Notes under the pieces: model-generated | Seen by the model: the letters and a program-made list of their open reading frames with translations, nothing else | Databases searched by the model: none | Told to the model about the DNA's origin: nothing | NCBI RefSeq assembly: GCF_900113035.1 | Contig: NZ_FONX01000009.1 | Span: 137,715-197,571, forward strand | Reading direction: 5' to 3' | DNA: 59,857 bases | From: Paracidovorax wautersii | GTDB taxonomy: Bacteria > Pseudomonadota > Gammaproteobacteria > Burkholderiales > Burkholderiaceae_C | Shown here: positions 25,042-35,659 of the stretch, piece after piece | Layout of the letters: every line of letters starts with the position of its first letter | Position numbering within the stretch: the first letter of the stretch is position 1 | Translations under genes and position numbers: made by a program

Positions 25042-26577
25042 TCAGGGCGCCAGTGCCCGCGCCAGTGCCGATGCCGTCAGTGCCTGCCCGGCCGGCCAGG
25101 AGTCCGCTGCAGCGCCGTGCATCCAGCAGGCACGCAGCGCCGCTTCGAAGGCTGCATCGGCCTCGTCCTCGGGCAGTGCAGCCAGCGCGGCGCCCAGCAG
25201 GCCGGCCAGCACGTCGCCGGTGCCGCCTGTGGCCAGCAGGCCATTGCCGGTGGGGTTGATGCGCGGCGTCTGCCCGGGCGCTGCCACCACGCTGCCCGAG
25301 CCCTTGAGCACCACAGCACAGCGATAGCGGCGGGCCAGCGCGGCGGCGGCCTGCAGCCGGTCGGCCTGGACGCTGCCGGTGTCCGAGCCCAGCAGGCGCG
25401 CGGCCTCCAGCGGATGCGGCGTGATGACGGTGGCGCCGCTGCCGTGCCGGTCGGCGCGGCGGCTGAGCTGTTGCTGCAGGGCCCCGTCCTCGGCCACGGC
25501 GTTGAGCGCGTCGGCATCCAGCACCAGCCGCTGCGCGCGCTGCAGCACTTCGGGCAGCACCGCGCGCACGGCCTGGCCGCCACCGCAGCCGCACACCACG
25601 GTGGCTTGTTCCAGCGCCAGCGCATCGAAACGGCGCAGCATGCATTCGGGCTGCAGCAGGTCGGCCTGCAAGGCGCCGCCATCCAGCAGGCTGAGCATGA
25701 CCCGGCCCGCGCCACCGTGCAGCGCGGCCGAGGCTGCGAGCAGGGCCGCGCCCGTCATGCCCATGCCACGCGCCGAGAGCCCTTCGCCGCCGACCACGGC
25801 CACATCGCCGTGGCTGCCCTTGTGGCTGGCATGGGCGCGGGTGCTGGGCCGGGCCGGTGCGGAAAGCCAGGCGGCGGGCGGCTCTTGCATGGATGCAACG
25901 CCCAGGTCGTCGAACCAGACCTGGCCCGCCTCGTCGCGGCCCAGGCCGGTGAAGAGGCCGGGGTGCAGCGTCAGCAGCGACAACGTCTGCCGGGGCGATG
26001 CTGGGCGTGTGCGGACGGAGGATGGCGCCAGCCCGGGCGCGAACTGGCCCGTGTCCGAGATCAGGCCGGAGGGCACGTCCACGCACAGCACGGGCGCGGT
26101 GCTCGTGCGCAGCCGGTTCAGCAGGTGCTGCAGATGGGCCTGGGGCGCGCGGCCTTGCCGGTCGGCGGAGAGGCCGATGCCCAGCAGCGCGTCGATGCAG
26201 AGGTCATGCGGGCCCAGATCCGTGGGGGCGTCGTCCTGGAACGGCACGCCGGCATCACGGGCGCGCTGCCAGGAGGCGAGGGCGTCCGCTGGCGCGGTTG
26301 CGGGCCGGCCGGCCCAGCTCACCACCACCCGGTGGCCGGCCTGGTGCAGCAGGGCCGCGGCTTCCAGCCCGTCGCCGCCGTTGTTGCCCGGCCCGCAGGC
26401 CAGCCAGATGGTGCCCGCATGCGGGGCGATGGCCGTGGCTAGCCGCGCCACCGCCGCACCGGCGCGCTGCATCAGCGCGTGCGCGGGCGATGAACGGCTG
26501 GCCGCGGCTTCCAGCCGCTGGGTGGTGGCCGTGTCGTGCAGCGGATGGGGGCGGTCGAAGGCGAGGCGCTGGAGCAT
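25042..26577 (-). CDS. nnr: Bifunctional NAD(P)HX epimerase/dehydratase
   Basis: A 511-aa repair enzyme. The N-terminal half (about 1-215) is the YjeF_N epimerase with GPGNNGGDG. The C-terminal half (about 235-505) is the ribokinase-like ADP-dependent dehydratase with KGSHGDVAVVGG, GCGGG, LDADALN, TPHPLEAARLL and the nucleotide loop ATGGTGDVLAGLL. Together they convert damaged hydrated NADH/NADPH back to the cofactor. Length is normal for the fused form. It is 52 bases downstream of the DadA-like gene on the same strand. Confidence 0.95.
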   Translation of the reverse strand: MLQRLAFDRPHPLHDTATTQRLEAAASRSSPAHALMQRAGAAVARLATAIAPHAGTIWLACGPGNNGGDGLEAAALLHQAGHRVVVSWAGRPATAPADALASWQRARDAGVPFQDDAPTDLGPHDLCIDALLGIGLSADRQGRAPQAHLQHLLNRLRTSTAPVLCVDVPSGLISDTGQFAPGLAPSSVRTRPASPRQTLSLLTLHPGLFTGLGRDEAGQVWFDDLGVASMQEPPAAWLSAPARPSTRAHASHKGSHGDVAVVGGEGLSARGMGMTGAALLAASAALHGGAGRVMLSLLDGGALQADLLQPECMLRRFDALALEQATVVCGCGGGQAVRAVLPEVLQRAQRLVLDADALNAVAEDGALQQQLSRRADRHGSGATVITPHPLEAARLLGSDTGSVQADRLQAAAALARRYRCAVVLKGSGSVVAAPGQTPRINPTGNGLLATGGTGDVLAGLLGAALAALPEDEADAAFEAALRACWMHGAAADSWPAGQALTASALARALAP

Positions 26578-26629
26578 GCGGCCATTGTGGCGCGGGCCGG
26601 TGCCGATGCCTGCCGTGCAGGCGAGTCGG

Positions 26630-27883
26630 TCAGAAGCGGCGCAGCGCCAGCGCCTGCACGTCGAGGGCCGGCGCGCGCTGCGCCAGCAGGTCGGCCAGCA
26701 CGCGCGCGCTGCCGCAGGCCTGGGCCCAGCCGGCGGCGCCGTGGCCCGCGTTCAGCCACACGCCCGGCACGCCGCTGGCACCCAGCACGGGCGCGCCATC
26801 GGGCAGGGTGGGGCGGGCGCCGCGCCAGACCTGCACCTGGGGCGACGAGAGCTGCGTTCCGCCCGGGAACCAGCCCGACAGCGTGTGATAGAGCCGCTGC
26901 AGCGTCGGCTCGTGGTGGATGGCGCCGTGGCGGCCCAGCTCGGCACCGCCCGACACGCGGATGCGCTGGCCCTGGCGGGTGATGGTGACGCGGTGCAGCG
27001 GGTCGATCACGGCGCCCTGCGGCGCGTGGTATTCGTCGCGCAGCGGCGCGCTGATCGAATAGCCGTGCATGGCCCTTACCGGCAGCGGCACGCCCAGCGG
27101 CTGCAGCAGCCCGGCGCTCGCCATGCCGGCGCAGACGACGACGGCGTCGAAGCGGCGCAGTTCGCCTGCGGAGGCGTCTGCCAGCCGCAGCCCGACGGGC
27201 GAATGCGCGATGGCCTGCACCCGCGACTGGAACTGGAAGCGCGCGCCCATCTCCTGGGCGGCGTGGCGCAGCATCTGGGCGAAGAGGCGGCAGTTGCCGG
27301 ATTCGCCGTCGGGCGCATGCAGCGCGCCGGCGAGCGGCACCTCTGCGCTCAGTCCCGGCTCGATCAGGCGGGCCATGTCGGCATCGATCAGGTTCACGGT
27401 GGCGCCCGCATCGCGCAGCGCCTGCAGGGCCGGCTGCATCAGCGTGTCCGCTTCCTGCTCGGTGCGCAGCAGCACGAGCGTGCCGCGGCTGCTTTCGGCG
27501 TCGAGCTCCATGTCGGCGGCGATCTGCCGGGTGCGCTCCAGGCTGTACTGGCCCAGCCGTGCCAGCGCGGCGAGACGGGCGGGTGCCGCGAGCGAACGGG
27601 CGGCCTTGCGCCAGCGCCAGAGCCACGCCAGCGCGGCCCGGCCGCCGCCCGCCAGCCGCAGCGTGGCGTGTGCCCCGAGCATCTGGCGGTAGAGCGGCCC
27701 GCCCATGCCGGGCACGGTCCAGGGGATGAGCAGGGAAGGGGCGAGCAGGCCGGGGATGGCGAAGCTCGACTCTTCGGCGGCGGCGCTGCGTTGCTCGAAA
27801 ACGGTGACGGAGTGGCCGTCTCGGGCCAGTTCAAGGGCGGTGGCGGTGCCGACGATACCGGCTCCGACGATGGCGATCTGCAT
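26630..27883 (-). CDS. FAD-dependent D-amino-acid dehydrogenase (DadA-like)
   Basis: A 417-aa DAO-family oxidoreductase. The start at 27883 puts the dinucleotide fold at the very N terminus (MQIAIVGAGIVGTATALELA). The C-terminal family motif is GHGAAGWAQACGSARVLADLL. It oxidatively deaminates D-amino acids, or a similar small secondary amine, feeding electrons to the respiratory chain. No alanine racemase is adjacent, so the substrate is uncertain. No good Shine-Dalgarno precedes the ATG. Confidence 0.87.
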   Translation of the reverse strand: MQIAIVGAGIVGTATALELARDGHSVTVFEQRSAAAEESSFAIPGLLAPSLLIPWTVPGMGGPLYRQMLGAHATLRLAGGGRAALAWLWRWRKAARSLAAPARLAALARLGQYSLERTRQIAADMELDAESSRGTLVLLRTEQEADTLMQPALQALRDAGATVNLIDADMARLIEPGLSAEVPLAGALHAPDGESGNCRLFAQMLRHAAQEMGARFQFQSRVQAIAHSPVGLRLADASAGELRRFDAVVVCAGMASAGLLQPLGVPLPVRAMHGYSISAPLRDEYHAPQGAVIDPLHRVTITRQGQRIRVSGGAELGRHGAIHHEPTLQRLYHTLSGWFPGGTQLSSPQVQVWRGARPTLPDGAPVLGASGVPGVWLNAGHGAAGWAQACGSARVLADLLAQRAPALDVQALALRRF

Positions 27884-27996
27884 AGGGAGGCGATTATCCG
27901 CCGGGCCGCCTGTCGATGGGCGCCTATAGCTATTGTTTTGGTAGTGCACCAGGCGGGCCCGGGGCGGGCCGCTGCGGCAGGTGGCCTGAACCGCTG

Positions 27997-28005
27997 TGCT
28001 AGAAT
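27997..28005 (+). promoter_or_regulatory. Extended -10 promoter for rpsB
   Basis: TGCTAGAAT is an extended -10 (TGn plus TAGAAT at 28000-28005) with no clear -35. It would give an rpsB leader of about 155 nt (28011-28167). The leader has no ORF with a good SD. Its function (perhaps feedback by S2) is only suspected from the leader length. Confidence 0.4.
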
Positions 28006-28167
28006 CCCTGGGTTTTGCCGAGGATTGCAGGCCAATGGGGCCCTGCTGCCAGAGGCAAGACGAATCGCAAACCAGCCCTCCCAAGGTGTCGCTCTTTCAT
28101 GTGCCGTGCAGGCCGTGGGCGCGAATGTCGGGGCTGGATTTTAGACCTAACCTTTTGGAGTATTCCT

Positions 28168-28920
28168 ATGTCCGTCACCATGCGCGAAATGCTGGAAGCC
28201 GGTGTCCACTTTGGCCACCAAACCCGTTTCTGGAACCCCAAGATGGCTCCGTACATCTTCGGCCATCGCAACAAGATCCACATCATCAACCTGGAAAAGT
28301 CGCTCCCGATGTTCCAGGAAGCGCAGAAGTTCGCCAAGCAGCTGGCCGCCAGCCGCGGCACCATCCTGATGGTCGGCACGAAGCGCCAGGCTCGCGAAAT
28401 CCTCGCCACGGAAGCCCAGCGCGCCGGCGTGCCTTTCGTTGACCAGCGCTGGCTGGGCGGCATGCTGACCAACTTCAAGACCGTCAAGACCTCCATCAAG
28501 CGTCTGAAGGACATGAAGGCTCAGCTCGAAGGCGGCCTGGACAGCCTGAGCAAGAAGGAACAGCTGACGTTCACCCGCGAAATCGAGAAGCTCGAGCGCG
28601 ACATCGGCGGCATCCAGGACATGAACGCTCTGCCCGACGCCATCTTCGTCATCGACGTCGGCTTCCACAAGATCGCCATCGCCGAAGCCAAGAAGCTGGG
28701 CATCCCGCTGATCGGCGTGGTGGACTCCAACCACTCGCCCGAAGGCATCGACTACGTGATCCCCGGTAACGACGACTCGGCCAAGGCCGTGACGCTGTAC
28801 GCCCGTGGCATCGCCGACGCCATCATCGAAGGCCGTGCCAACGCCGTGAACGACGTGGTCAAGGCTGTGGCGAAGGAAGGCTCGGACGAATTCGTGGAAG
28901 TGGAAGAAACCGCTGCCTGA
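28168..28920 (+). CDS. rpsB: 30S ribosomal protein S2
   Basis: The 250-aa ribosomal protein S2, full length ([28 protein letters not shown]-type motif [36 protein letters not shown]). It is needed for S1 binding and 30S assembly. The SD TTTGGAG lies 7 bases before the ATG. It is first of the rpsB-tsf pair, with a weak terminator between them. Codon use is markedly more biased than in the neighbours, as expected for high expression. Confidence 0.98.
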   Translation: MSVTMREMLEAGVHFGHQTRFWNPKMAPYIFGHRNKIHIINLEKSLPMFQEAQKFAKQLAASRGTILMVGTKRQAREILATEAQRAGVPFVDQRWLGGMLTNFKTVKTSIKRLKDMKAQLEGGLDSLSKKEQLTFTREIEKLERDIGGIQDMNALPDAIFVIDVGFHKIAIAEAKKLGIPLIGVVDSNHSPEGIDYVIPGNDDSAKAVTLYARGIADAIIEGRANAVNDVVKAVAKEGSDEFVEVEETAA

Positions 28921-28955
28921 AGTCCCGGCCGCGCGACGACGTCGCGAATGAAAGC

Positions 28956-28982
28956 GGGGCCTTTGTGAGCCCCCTTTTTTTT
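28956..28982 (+). terminator. Terminator/attenuator between rpsB and tsf
   Basis: A short stem GGGGC (28956-28960) / GCCCC (28969-28973) followed by eight T (28975-28982). The stem is only 5 bp, so partial read-through into tsf is likely; this would set the S2 to EF-Ts ratio. Confidence 0.7.
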
Positions 28983-29026
28983 AGCCTTTTAGTCTGTAAC
29001 GAACCGAACGAAACTGGAGAGAATCG

Positions 29027-29953
29027 ATGGCTGCAATTACCGCAAGCATGGTCGCTGAACTGCGCGCGAAGACCGATGCCCCGATGATGGAATGCAAGAA
29101 GGCCCTGACGGAAGCCGACGGCGACCTAGCCAAGGCCGAAGAGCTGCTGCGCGTCAAGCTGGGCACCAAGGCCGGCAAGGCCGCTGCCCGCATCACCGCT
29201 GAAGGCGTGGTCGCCAGCTTCATCGACGGCACGACCGGTGGCCTGATCGAAGTCAACAGCGAAACCGACTTCGTCAGCAAGAACGACAGCTTCATCGGCC
29301 TGGCCAAGGCTGCCGCCGAGCTGGTCGCCAAGCACAACCCCGCCGACGTGGAAGCCCTGGGCGCGCTGCCCTACAGCCAGGACGGCTTCGGCCCCACGCT
29401 GGAAGAAGTGCGCAAGGGCCTGATCGGCAAGATCGGCGAGAACATGTCGTTCCGCCGCTTCAAGCACTTCTCGGGCGCCAAGCTGGCTTCCTACCTGCAC
29501 GGCACGCGCATCGGCGTGGTCGTCGAGTTCGAAGGCGACGAAACCGCTGCCAAGGACGTGGCCATGCACATCGCCGCCATGAAGCCCGTGGCCCTGACCA
29601 GCGCCGACGTGCCCGCCGAGCTGATCGCCAAGGAACGCGCCGTTGCCGAAGGCAAGGCCGACGAAGCCAACAAGGAACTGATCGCTGCCGGCAAGCCTGC
29701 GCAAAGCGCGGAAATCACCGCCAAGCGCATCGACGGCGCCGTTCAGAAGTACCTGAAGGAAGTCTCGCTGGCCGACCAGGTCTTCGTGAAGGCCGCCGAC
29801 GGCAAGCAGACCGTGGCGCAGATGCTCAAGGCTGCCAACACCACCGTGAAGGGTTTCACCCTGTACGTCGTGGGCGAAGGCATCGAGAAGAAGGTGGACG
29901 ACTTCGCAGCCGAAGTGGCTGCCCAGGTCGCCGCCGCCAAGTCCGCCGCCTGA
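29027..29953 (+). CDS. tsf: Elongation factor Ts
   Basis: The 308-aa EF-Ts, full length, the nucleotide exchange factor for EF-Tu. The N-terminal UBA-like domain ([42 protein letters not shown]) and the TDFV motif contacting EF-Tu ([10 protein letters not shown]) are intact. A GGAG-type SD precedes the ATG. It follows rpsB across a weak terminator. Confidence 0.98.
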   Translation: MAAITASMVAELRAKTDAPMMECKKALTEADGDLAKAEELLRVKLGTKAGKAAARITAEGVVASFIDGTTGGLIEVNSETDFVSKNDSFIGLAKAAAELVAKHNPADVEALGALPYSQDGFGPTLEEVRKGLIGKIGENMSFRRFKHFSGAKLASYLHGTRIGVVVEFEGDETAAKDVAMHIAAMKPVALTSADVPAELIAKERAVAEGKADEANKELIAAGKPAQSAEITAKRIDGAVQKYLKEVSLADQVFVKAADGKQTVAQMLKAANTTVKGFTLYVVGEGIEKKVDDFAAEVAAQVAAAKSAA

Positions 29954-30012
29954 TCGGCGTTCCGGTTCCAACCCCCTTTCAGAAACCTGCATTGCCTCAC
30001 GGAGAAACCCTC

Positions 30013-30735
30013 ATGACCCTCGCCGCTCCAGCCCATAAGCGCATTCTGCTCAAGTTGTCTGGAGAGGCCCTCATGGGGGATGACGCGTTCGGCATCAACC
30101 GCGCCACCATCGTCCGCATGGTCGAAGAGATCGCCGAAGTCACCCGCATGGGTGTGCAGGTGGCGGTGGTGATCGGCGGTGGCAACATCTTCCGCGGCGT
30201 GGCCGGCGGCTCGGTCGGCATGGACCGGGCCACGGCCGACTACATGGGCATGCTGGCTACGGTCATGAATGCCCTGGCGCTGGCCGATGCCATGGACAAG
30301 CAGGGCCTCACGGCCCGCGTGATGTCCGCCATCGCGATCGAGCAGGTGGTCGAGCCCTACGTGCGCCCCAAGGCGCTGCAGTATCTGGAAGAGGGCAAGG
30401 TGGTGGTGTTCGCCGCCGGAACCGGCAACCCCTTCTTCACGACCGACACGGCCGCCGCGCTGCGTGGCGCCGAGATCGGCGCCGAGGTCGTGCTCAAGGC
30501 CACCAAGGTGGACGGCGTCTATACGGCCGACCCGATGAAGGACCCGTCCGCGACGCGCTACACGAAGCTGTCGTTCGACGAAGCCATGTCCCGCAACCTG
30601 GGCATCCTGGATGCGACGGCTTTCGCGCTGTGCCGCGACCAGAAGCTGCCCATCCGCGTCTTCTCCATCGTCAAGCACGGCGCCCTCAAGCGCGTGGTCA
30701 TGGGTGAAGACGAAGGCACGCTGGTGTACGCTTGA
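30013..30735 (+). CDS. pyrH: UMP kinase
   Basis: The 240-aa bacterial UMP kinase, which phosphorylates UMP to UDP. It is an amino-acid-kinase fold with [44 protein letters not shown] and [13 protein letters not shown]. The start at 30013 ([14 protein letters not shown]) has GGAG upstream; an in-frame ATG at 29992 is too close to tsf for a usual site. It lies between tsf and frr as in most proteobacteria. Confidence 0.97.
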   Translation: MTLAAPAHKRILLKLSGEALMGDDAFGINRATIVRMVEEIAEVTRMGVQVAVVIGGGNIFRGVAGGSVGMDRATADYMGMLATVMNALALADAMDKQGLTARVMSAIAIEQVVEPYVRPKALQYLEEGKVVVFAAGTGNPFFTTDTAAALRGAEIGAEVVLKATKVDGVYTADPMKDPSATRYTKLSFDEAMSRNLGILDATAFALCRDQKLPIRVFSIVKHGALKRVVMGEDEGTLVYA

Positions 30736-30781
30736 AGACCGGCTCCGCACTTCGCGTGCGGGCCCATGCAAGGAACACAAC

Positions 30782-31342
30782 ATGACCATCGCCGACATCA
30801 AGAAGAACACCGAAGCCAAGATGGACCAATCCATCGCGGCCTTCAAGAACAACCTCTCCAAGATCCGCACCGGCCGCGCCAACCCCGCGCTGCTCGACTC
30901 GGTGCAGGTCGAGTATTACGGCTCGTTCGTGCCGCTGTCGCAGGTGGCCAACGTGTCGCTCATCGATTCGCGCACCATCAGCGTCCAGCCCTGGGAAAAG
31001 GGCATGGGCGCGAAGATCGAGAAGGCCATCCGCGAAAGCGACCTGGGCCTGAACCCGGCCTCCATGGGCGACCTGATCCGCGTGCCCATGCCCCCCATGA
31101 GCGAAGAGCGCCGCAAGGAAATGACCAAGCTGGTGCGCAACGAAGGCGAGAGCGCCAAGGTGGCCGTGCGCAACCTGCGCCGCGATGCCAACGAAGGCGT
31201 GAAGAAGCTCGTCAAGGACAAGCTGGCTTCGGAAGACGAGCAAAAGCGCTCGGAAACCGACATCCAGAAGGTCACCGACAAGCACATCGCAGAAATCGAT
31301 TCCCTGGTGACCGCCAAGGAACAGGAAATCATGGCGGTCTAA
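30782..31342 (+). CDS. frr: Ribosome recycling factor
   Basis: The 186-aa RRF, which with EF-G splits post-termination ribosomes. Full-length two-domain protein: [15 protein letters not shown], then the small domain around [15 protein letters not shown], and the C-terminal helix [11 protein letters not shown]. The start at 30782 is preceded by AAGGA. It follows pyrH by 46 bases. Confidence 0.97.
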   Translation: MTIADIKKNTEAKMDQSIAAFKNNLSKIRTGRANPALLDSVQVEYYGSFVPLSQVANVSLIDSRTISVQPWEKGMGAKIEKAIRESDLGLNPASMGDLIRVPMPPMSEERRKEMTKLVRNEGESAKVAVRNLRRDANEGVKKLVKDKLASEDEQKRSETDIQKVTDKHIAEIDSLVTAKEQEIMAV

Positions 31343-31393
31343 TCCGCCGCGTCGATGCGATTCGCCCGTTCTTTGAGTAGGGACGCTGATTCC

Positions 31394-32134
<741 letters not shown>

Positions 32135-32192
32135 GCGCCCCCGTACGCTCTTCGCGTTCCTCTTTTCTTCACCCACATTCAAGGGGCCTTCC

Positions 32193-33047
32193 ATGCTCAA
32201 ACAGCGTGTCATCACGGCCCTGGTGCTGCTGGCCATTCTGCTGCCGGCCTTGTTCTATCCGTCCGTCGTTCCGTTCACCGTCGTCGTGCTGGTGCTGATG
32301 GCCGCGGGCGCCTGGGAATGGGCCCGGCTCAACGGCATCCACGGCGCGGGCGCCGTGGCCATCGGCGCCGTCTGCGTGGCGATGTGCGGCCTGACTTGGG
32401 GCTCGGGCGGGCTGCTGCAGCCGCATCCCTGGCTCTGGGCCATCGGCGGCGCTGCCTGGGTGCTGGGCTCGTCCTGGCTGCTGCATGCGGGCGTGGCCGG
32501 CTGGCCGCGCGTGCCGCGTGCCCTGCGTCTCGTGGGGGGCCTGCTCGCCCTCTGGATGGCCTGGGTGGCGGTGGTGCAGGCGCGCATGGCGGGCATCAAT
32601 TTCCTGATGTCCATCCTGGTGCTGGTCTGGGTGGCCGACATCTTTGCCTATTTCGCCGGCCGTACCTTCGGCCTGCGCTTCACTCGGCGCAAGCTCGCGC
32701 CCGCCATCAGTCCCGGCAAGAGCTGGGAAGGGGCCTGGGGCGGCATGGCCGGCGTGCTGGTGCTGGCCTTCGCCTGGGTGGCGGCCGATGCCCGCTTCCA
32801 GGCTGCCGTGCCCAGCCTCTATACCCGCCTTGCCGCGTCCGGCTGGTGGCTGCTGCTGATCGGCGCACTCTTCATGGCGGCCATGAGCGTGGTCGGTGAC
32901 CTGGTGGAGTCGCTCATCAAGCGCAGCGCCGGCGTCAAGGACAGCAGTGCGCTGCTGCCGGGCCATGGCGGCGTGCTGGACCGCGTGGATGCGCTGCTGC
33001 CCACGCTGCCTCTGGCCATGATGCTTTCTCACTTCGCTTTTGCATGA
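32193..33047 (+). CDS. cdsA: Phosphatidate cytidylyltransferase
   Basis: A 284-aa integral membrane enzyme making CDP-diacylglycerol from CTP and phosphatidate, the branch point of phospholipid synthesis. About eight hydrophobic segments are visible. The family signature near the C terminus is intact ([20 protein letters not shown] then GVLDRVDAL). AAGGGG precedes the ATG. Its stop overlaps the dxr start (ATGA at 33044-33047). Confidence 0.96.
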   Translation: MLKQRVITALVLLAILLPALFYPSVVPFTVVVLVLMAAGAWEWARLNGIHGAGAVAIGAVCVAMCGLTWGSGGLLQPHPWLWAIGGAAWVLGSSWLLHAGVAGWPRVPRALRLVGGLLALWMAWVAVVQARMAGINFLMSILVLVWVADIFAYFAGRTFGLRFTRRKLAPAISPGKSWEGAWGGMAGVLVLAFAWVAADARFQAAVPSLYTRLAASGWWLLLIGALFMAAMSVVGDLVESLIKRSAGVKDSSALLPGHGGVLDRVDALLPTLPLAMMLSHFAFA

Positions 33048-34228
33048 AACAACGCCTCACCGTTCTGGGATCGACGGGCTCCATCGGTACCAGCACGCTC
33101 GACGTGGTGGCCCGGCACCCGGACCGCTATGAAATCTTCGCCCTGAGCGCTGCCACCCAGGTCGAGCAGATGCTGGCGCAGTGCGCCCGCTTCCAGCCCC
33201 GCTTCGCCGTGATGGCCAGCGCCGAGCACGCCCGCCTGCTGGCCGACAAGTTGCAGGCCAATGGGCTGTCCACGCAGGTGATTCAAGCGCCTGATGCTCT
33301 TGAAACGATAGCATCCCATGCCGACGTCGATCTCGTCATGGCGGCGATCGTGGGTGCGGCAGGGCTGGCCCCGTGCCTGGCCGCCGCGCGCGCGGGCAAG
33401 CGCCTGCTGCTGGCCAACAAGGAAGCGCTGGTGGTGGGCGGCGAAGTGTTCATGTCCGCGGTCAAGGCCGGTGGCGCCACCTTGCTGCCCATCGACAGCG
33501 AGCATTCGGCCATCTTCCAAAGCCTGCCGGAAGATGCATCCACCTGGGCGCGCCGCATCGACCACGTGCTGCTCACCGCCTCGGGCGGCCCCTTCCGCTC
33601 GCGCGACCCCGGCACGCTGCGGGGCGTCACGCCCGAAGAGGCCTGCGCCCACCCCAACTTCTCGATGGGGCGCAAGATCTCGGTCGATTCGGCCACCATG
33701 ATGAACAAGGCCCTCGAAGTGATCGAGGCGCGCTGGCTTTTCGATCTGGCGCCCGAGCAGATCAAGGTCGTCATCCATCCGCAGCAGATCATCCACTCGA
33801 TGGTGCAGTTCGTCGATGCCTCGATCATCGCCCAGCTGGGCACGCCCGACATGCGGGTGCCCATCGCCTGCGGCCTGGCCTGGCCCGAGCGGATCGAAAG
33901 CGGTGCGGCGCGGCTGGACTTCGCAGCGCTGGCCGGCCTCACCTTCGAAGAGGCCGATGCGGTCCGCTTCCCCGGCCTGCACCTGTCCTGGCAGGCGCTG
34001 CGTTCGGCCCCGGGCACCACGGCCGTGCTGAATGCCGCCAATGAGGTGGCCGTGGAGGCCTTCCTGGGCCGCCGTATCCGCTTCGACCAGATCCATCAGC
34101 TCAACCTTGCAACTTTGGAGGCGGTGCTGCCCTCCAAGCCGGATTCGCTCGAAGCCCTGATGGCCCTGGATGCCCAGGCCCGCAGCGCGGCCCGCCAGGT
34201 GGCGGAGCGGCTGGCTTCGTCCCACTGA
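33044..34228 (+). CDS. dxr: 1-deoxy-D-xylulose 5-phosphate reductoisomerase
   Basis: The 394-aa second enzyme of the MEP isoprenoid pathway. NADPH motif [13 protein letters not shown] at the N terminus, [24 protein letters not shown], the metal/substrate segment TASGGPFR, and [15 protein letters not shown]. It is coupled to cdsA by a 4-base overlap. Residues about 77-92 are encoded by an unusually AT-rich stretch (33278-33315) inside a GC-rich gene. Confidence 0.97.
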   Translation: MKQRLTVLGSTGSIGTSTLDVVARHPDRYEIFALSAATQVEQMLAQCARFQPRFAVMASAEHARLLADKLQANGLSTQVIQAPDALETIASHADVDLVMAAIVGAAGLAPCLAAARAGKRLLLANKEALVVGGEVFMSAVKAGGATLLPIDSEHSAIFQSLPEDASTWARRIDHVLLTASGGPFRSRDPGTLRGVTPEEACAHPNFSMGRKISVDSATMMNKALEVIEARWLFDLAPEQIKVVIHPQQIIHSMVQFVDASIIAQLGTPDMRVPIACGLAWPERIESGAARLDFAALAGLTFEEADAVRFPGLHLSWQALRSAPGTTAVLNAANEVAVEAFLGRRIRFDQIHQLNLATLEAVLPSKPDSLEALMALDAQARSAARQVAERLASSH

Positions 34229-34249
34229 CCCTCGCTGGACACCCTCCCC

Positions 34250-35614
34250 ATGCTGTTGACCTTGGCGGCTTTCGTCGTTGCGCTGGGCCTGCTGATCGCG
34301 GTGCATGAGTACGGCCACTACCGGGTCGCCGTGGCCTGCGGCGTCAAGGTGCTGCGCTTTTCCATCGGCTTCGGCAAGCCGCTGCTGCGCTGGCAGCCTC
34401 AGGGCTCGCCCACCGAATTCGTGATCGGCGCCATCCCGCTGGGCGGCTACGTGCGCATGCTCGACGAGCGGGAGGCGCCCGTGCCCGAAGAAGAGCGCCA
34501 CCTGGCGTTCAACAACCAGCCGCTGCGTTCGCGCGCTGCCATCGTCGCGGCCGGCCCGGTCGCCAATCTGCTGCTGGCCGTGGTGCTGTATGCCGCTGTC
34601 AGCTGGCTGGGCATCCAGGAGCCCAAGGCCTATCTCGCCAGCCCCGTGGCGGGCTCCGTGGCCGAGCGTGCCGGCCTGCAGGGCGGCGACCTGGTGCTGA
34701 GCGGCGCGCTGGATGGCGACGAGGCCGAGCCCGTGCGCTCGTTCGAAGACCTGCGCTGGCTGCTCACGCGTGGCGCGCTGGACGGCAACAATCTCCGGCT
34801 CGAAGTGCAGCCCGCATCGGGCACGGCTCCGCGCCAGTACATGCTGGAACTGGCGCAGATGGGGAGCCGCGAGGCCGACGCCCAGCTGTTTCGCAAGATC
34901 GGCATCGTCGGGCCCTGGACGCGCCCCGTGCTGGGTGGCGTGATGCCCGGCGGCGCGGCCGAGCGTGCCGGTCTGCGCGAAGGCGACGTGGTGCGGCAGA
35001 TCGGCTCGACGCCGGTGGTGGACGGCCAGCAGCTGCGCGACCTCATTCGTGCCTCCGTGCGCGACGGGAAGCCGCTGGCGCAGCCGTGGAGCATCGAGCG
35101 CGGCGGCCAGCCGATGACCGTGCAGGTCACGCCCGAAATGCATCTGGACGGCGGCGTGCCCATCGGCCGCATTGCCGCCTATGTGGGCGCGCCGCCCCAG
35201 CTCGTCACCGTGCGCAGCGGCCCGCTCGAAGGGATCTGGAAGGGTGCCACGCGCACCTGGGAAGTCTCGATGCTCACGCTCAAGATGATGGGGCGCATGG
35301 TGATCGGCGAGGCTTCGCTGAAGAACCTCAGCGGGCCGCTCACCATCGCCGACTATGCGGGCCGCTCCGCGAGCCTGGGCCTCACCCAGTACCTGGCGTT
35401 CCTGGCGCTGATCAGCGTCAGCCTGGGCGTGCTGAACCTGCTGCCGCTGCCCGTCCTCGATGGTGGGCACCTGATGTATTATCTTTGGGAAGGCTTGACG
35501 GGCAAGGGCGTATCGGAAGCCTGGATGGATCGCCTGCAGCGCGGCGGTGTCGCAGTGCTGCTCCTGATGATGTCCATTGCCCTTTTCAACGATGTCACCC
35601 GCCTGTTTGGCTAA
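34250..35614 (+). CDS. rseP: RIP metalloprotease RseP
   Basis: A 454-aa site-2 intramembrane zinc protease that cuts anti-sigma factors such as RseA and remnant signal peptides. The zinc site HEYGH (His19, Glu20, His23) is in the first membrane helix and the third ligand in LPVLDGGHL near the C terminus. Two tandem periplasmic PDZ domains lie between (about 110-200 and 215-300). Four membrane helices overall. It is 21 bases after dxr and 45 before bamA. Confidence 0.97.
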   Translation: MLLTLAAFVVALGLLIAVHEYGHYRVAVACGVKVLRFSIGFGKPLLRWQPQGSPTEFVIGAIPLGGYVRMLDEREAPVPEEERHLAFNNQPLRSRAAIVAAGPVANLLLAVVLYAAVSWLGIQEPKAYLASPVAGSVAERAGLQGGDLVLSGALDGDEAEPVRSFEDLRWLLTRGALDGNNLRLEVQPASGTAPRQYMLELAQMGSREADAQLFRKIGIVGPWTRPVLGGVMPGGAAERAGLREGDVVRQIGSTPVVDGQQLRDLIRASVRDGKPLAQPWSIERGGQPMTVQVTPEMHLDGGVPIGRIAAYVGAPPQLVTVRSGPLEGIWKGATRTWEVSMLTLKMMGRMVIGEASLKNLSGPLTIADYAGRSASLGLTQYLAFLALISVSLGVLNLLPLPVLDGGHLMYYLWEGLTGKGVSEAWMDRLQRGGVAVLLLMMSIALFNDVTRLFG

Positions 35615-35659
35615 CTTCCTGCCGCACCTGTCACGCAGCATCGGCTTCAGCTTCTTTTC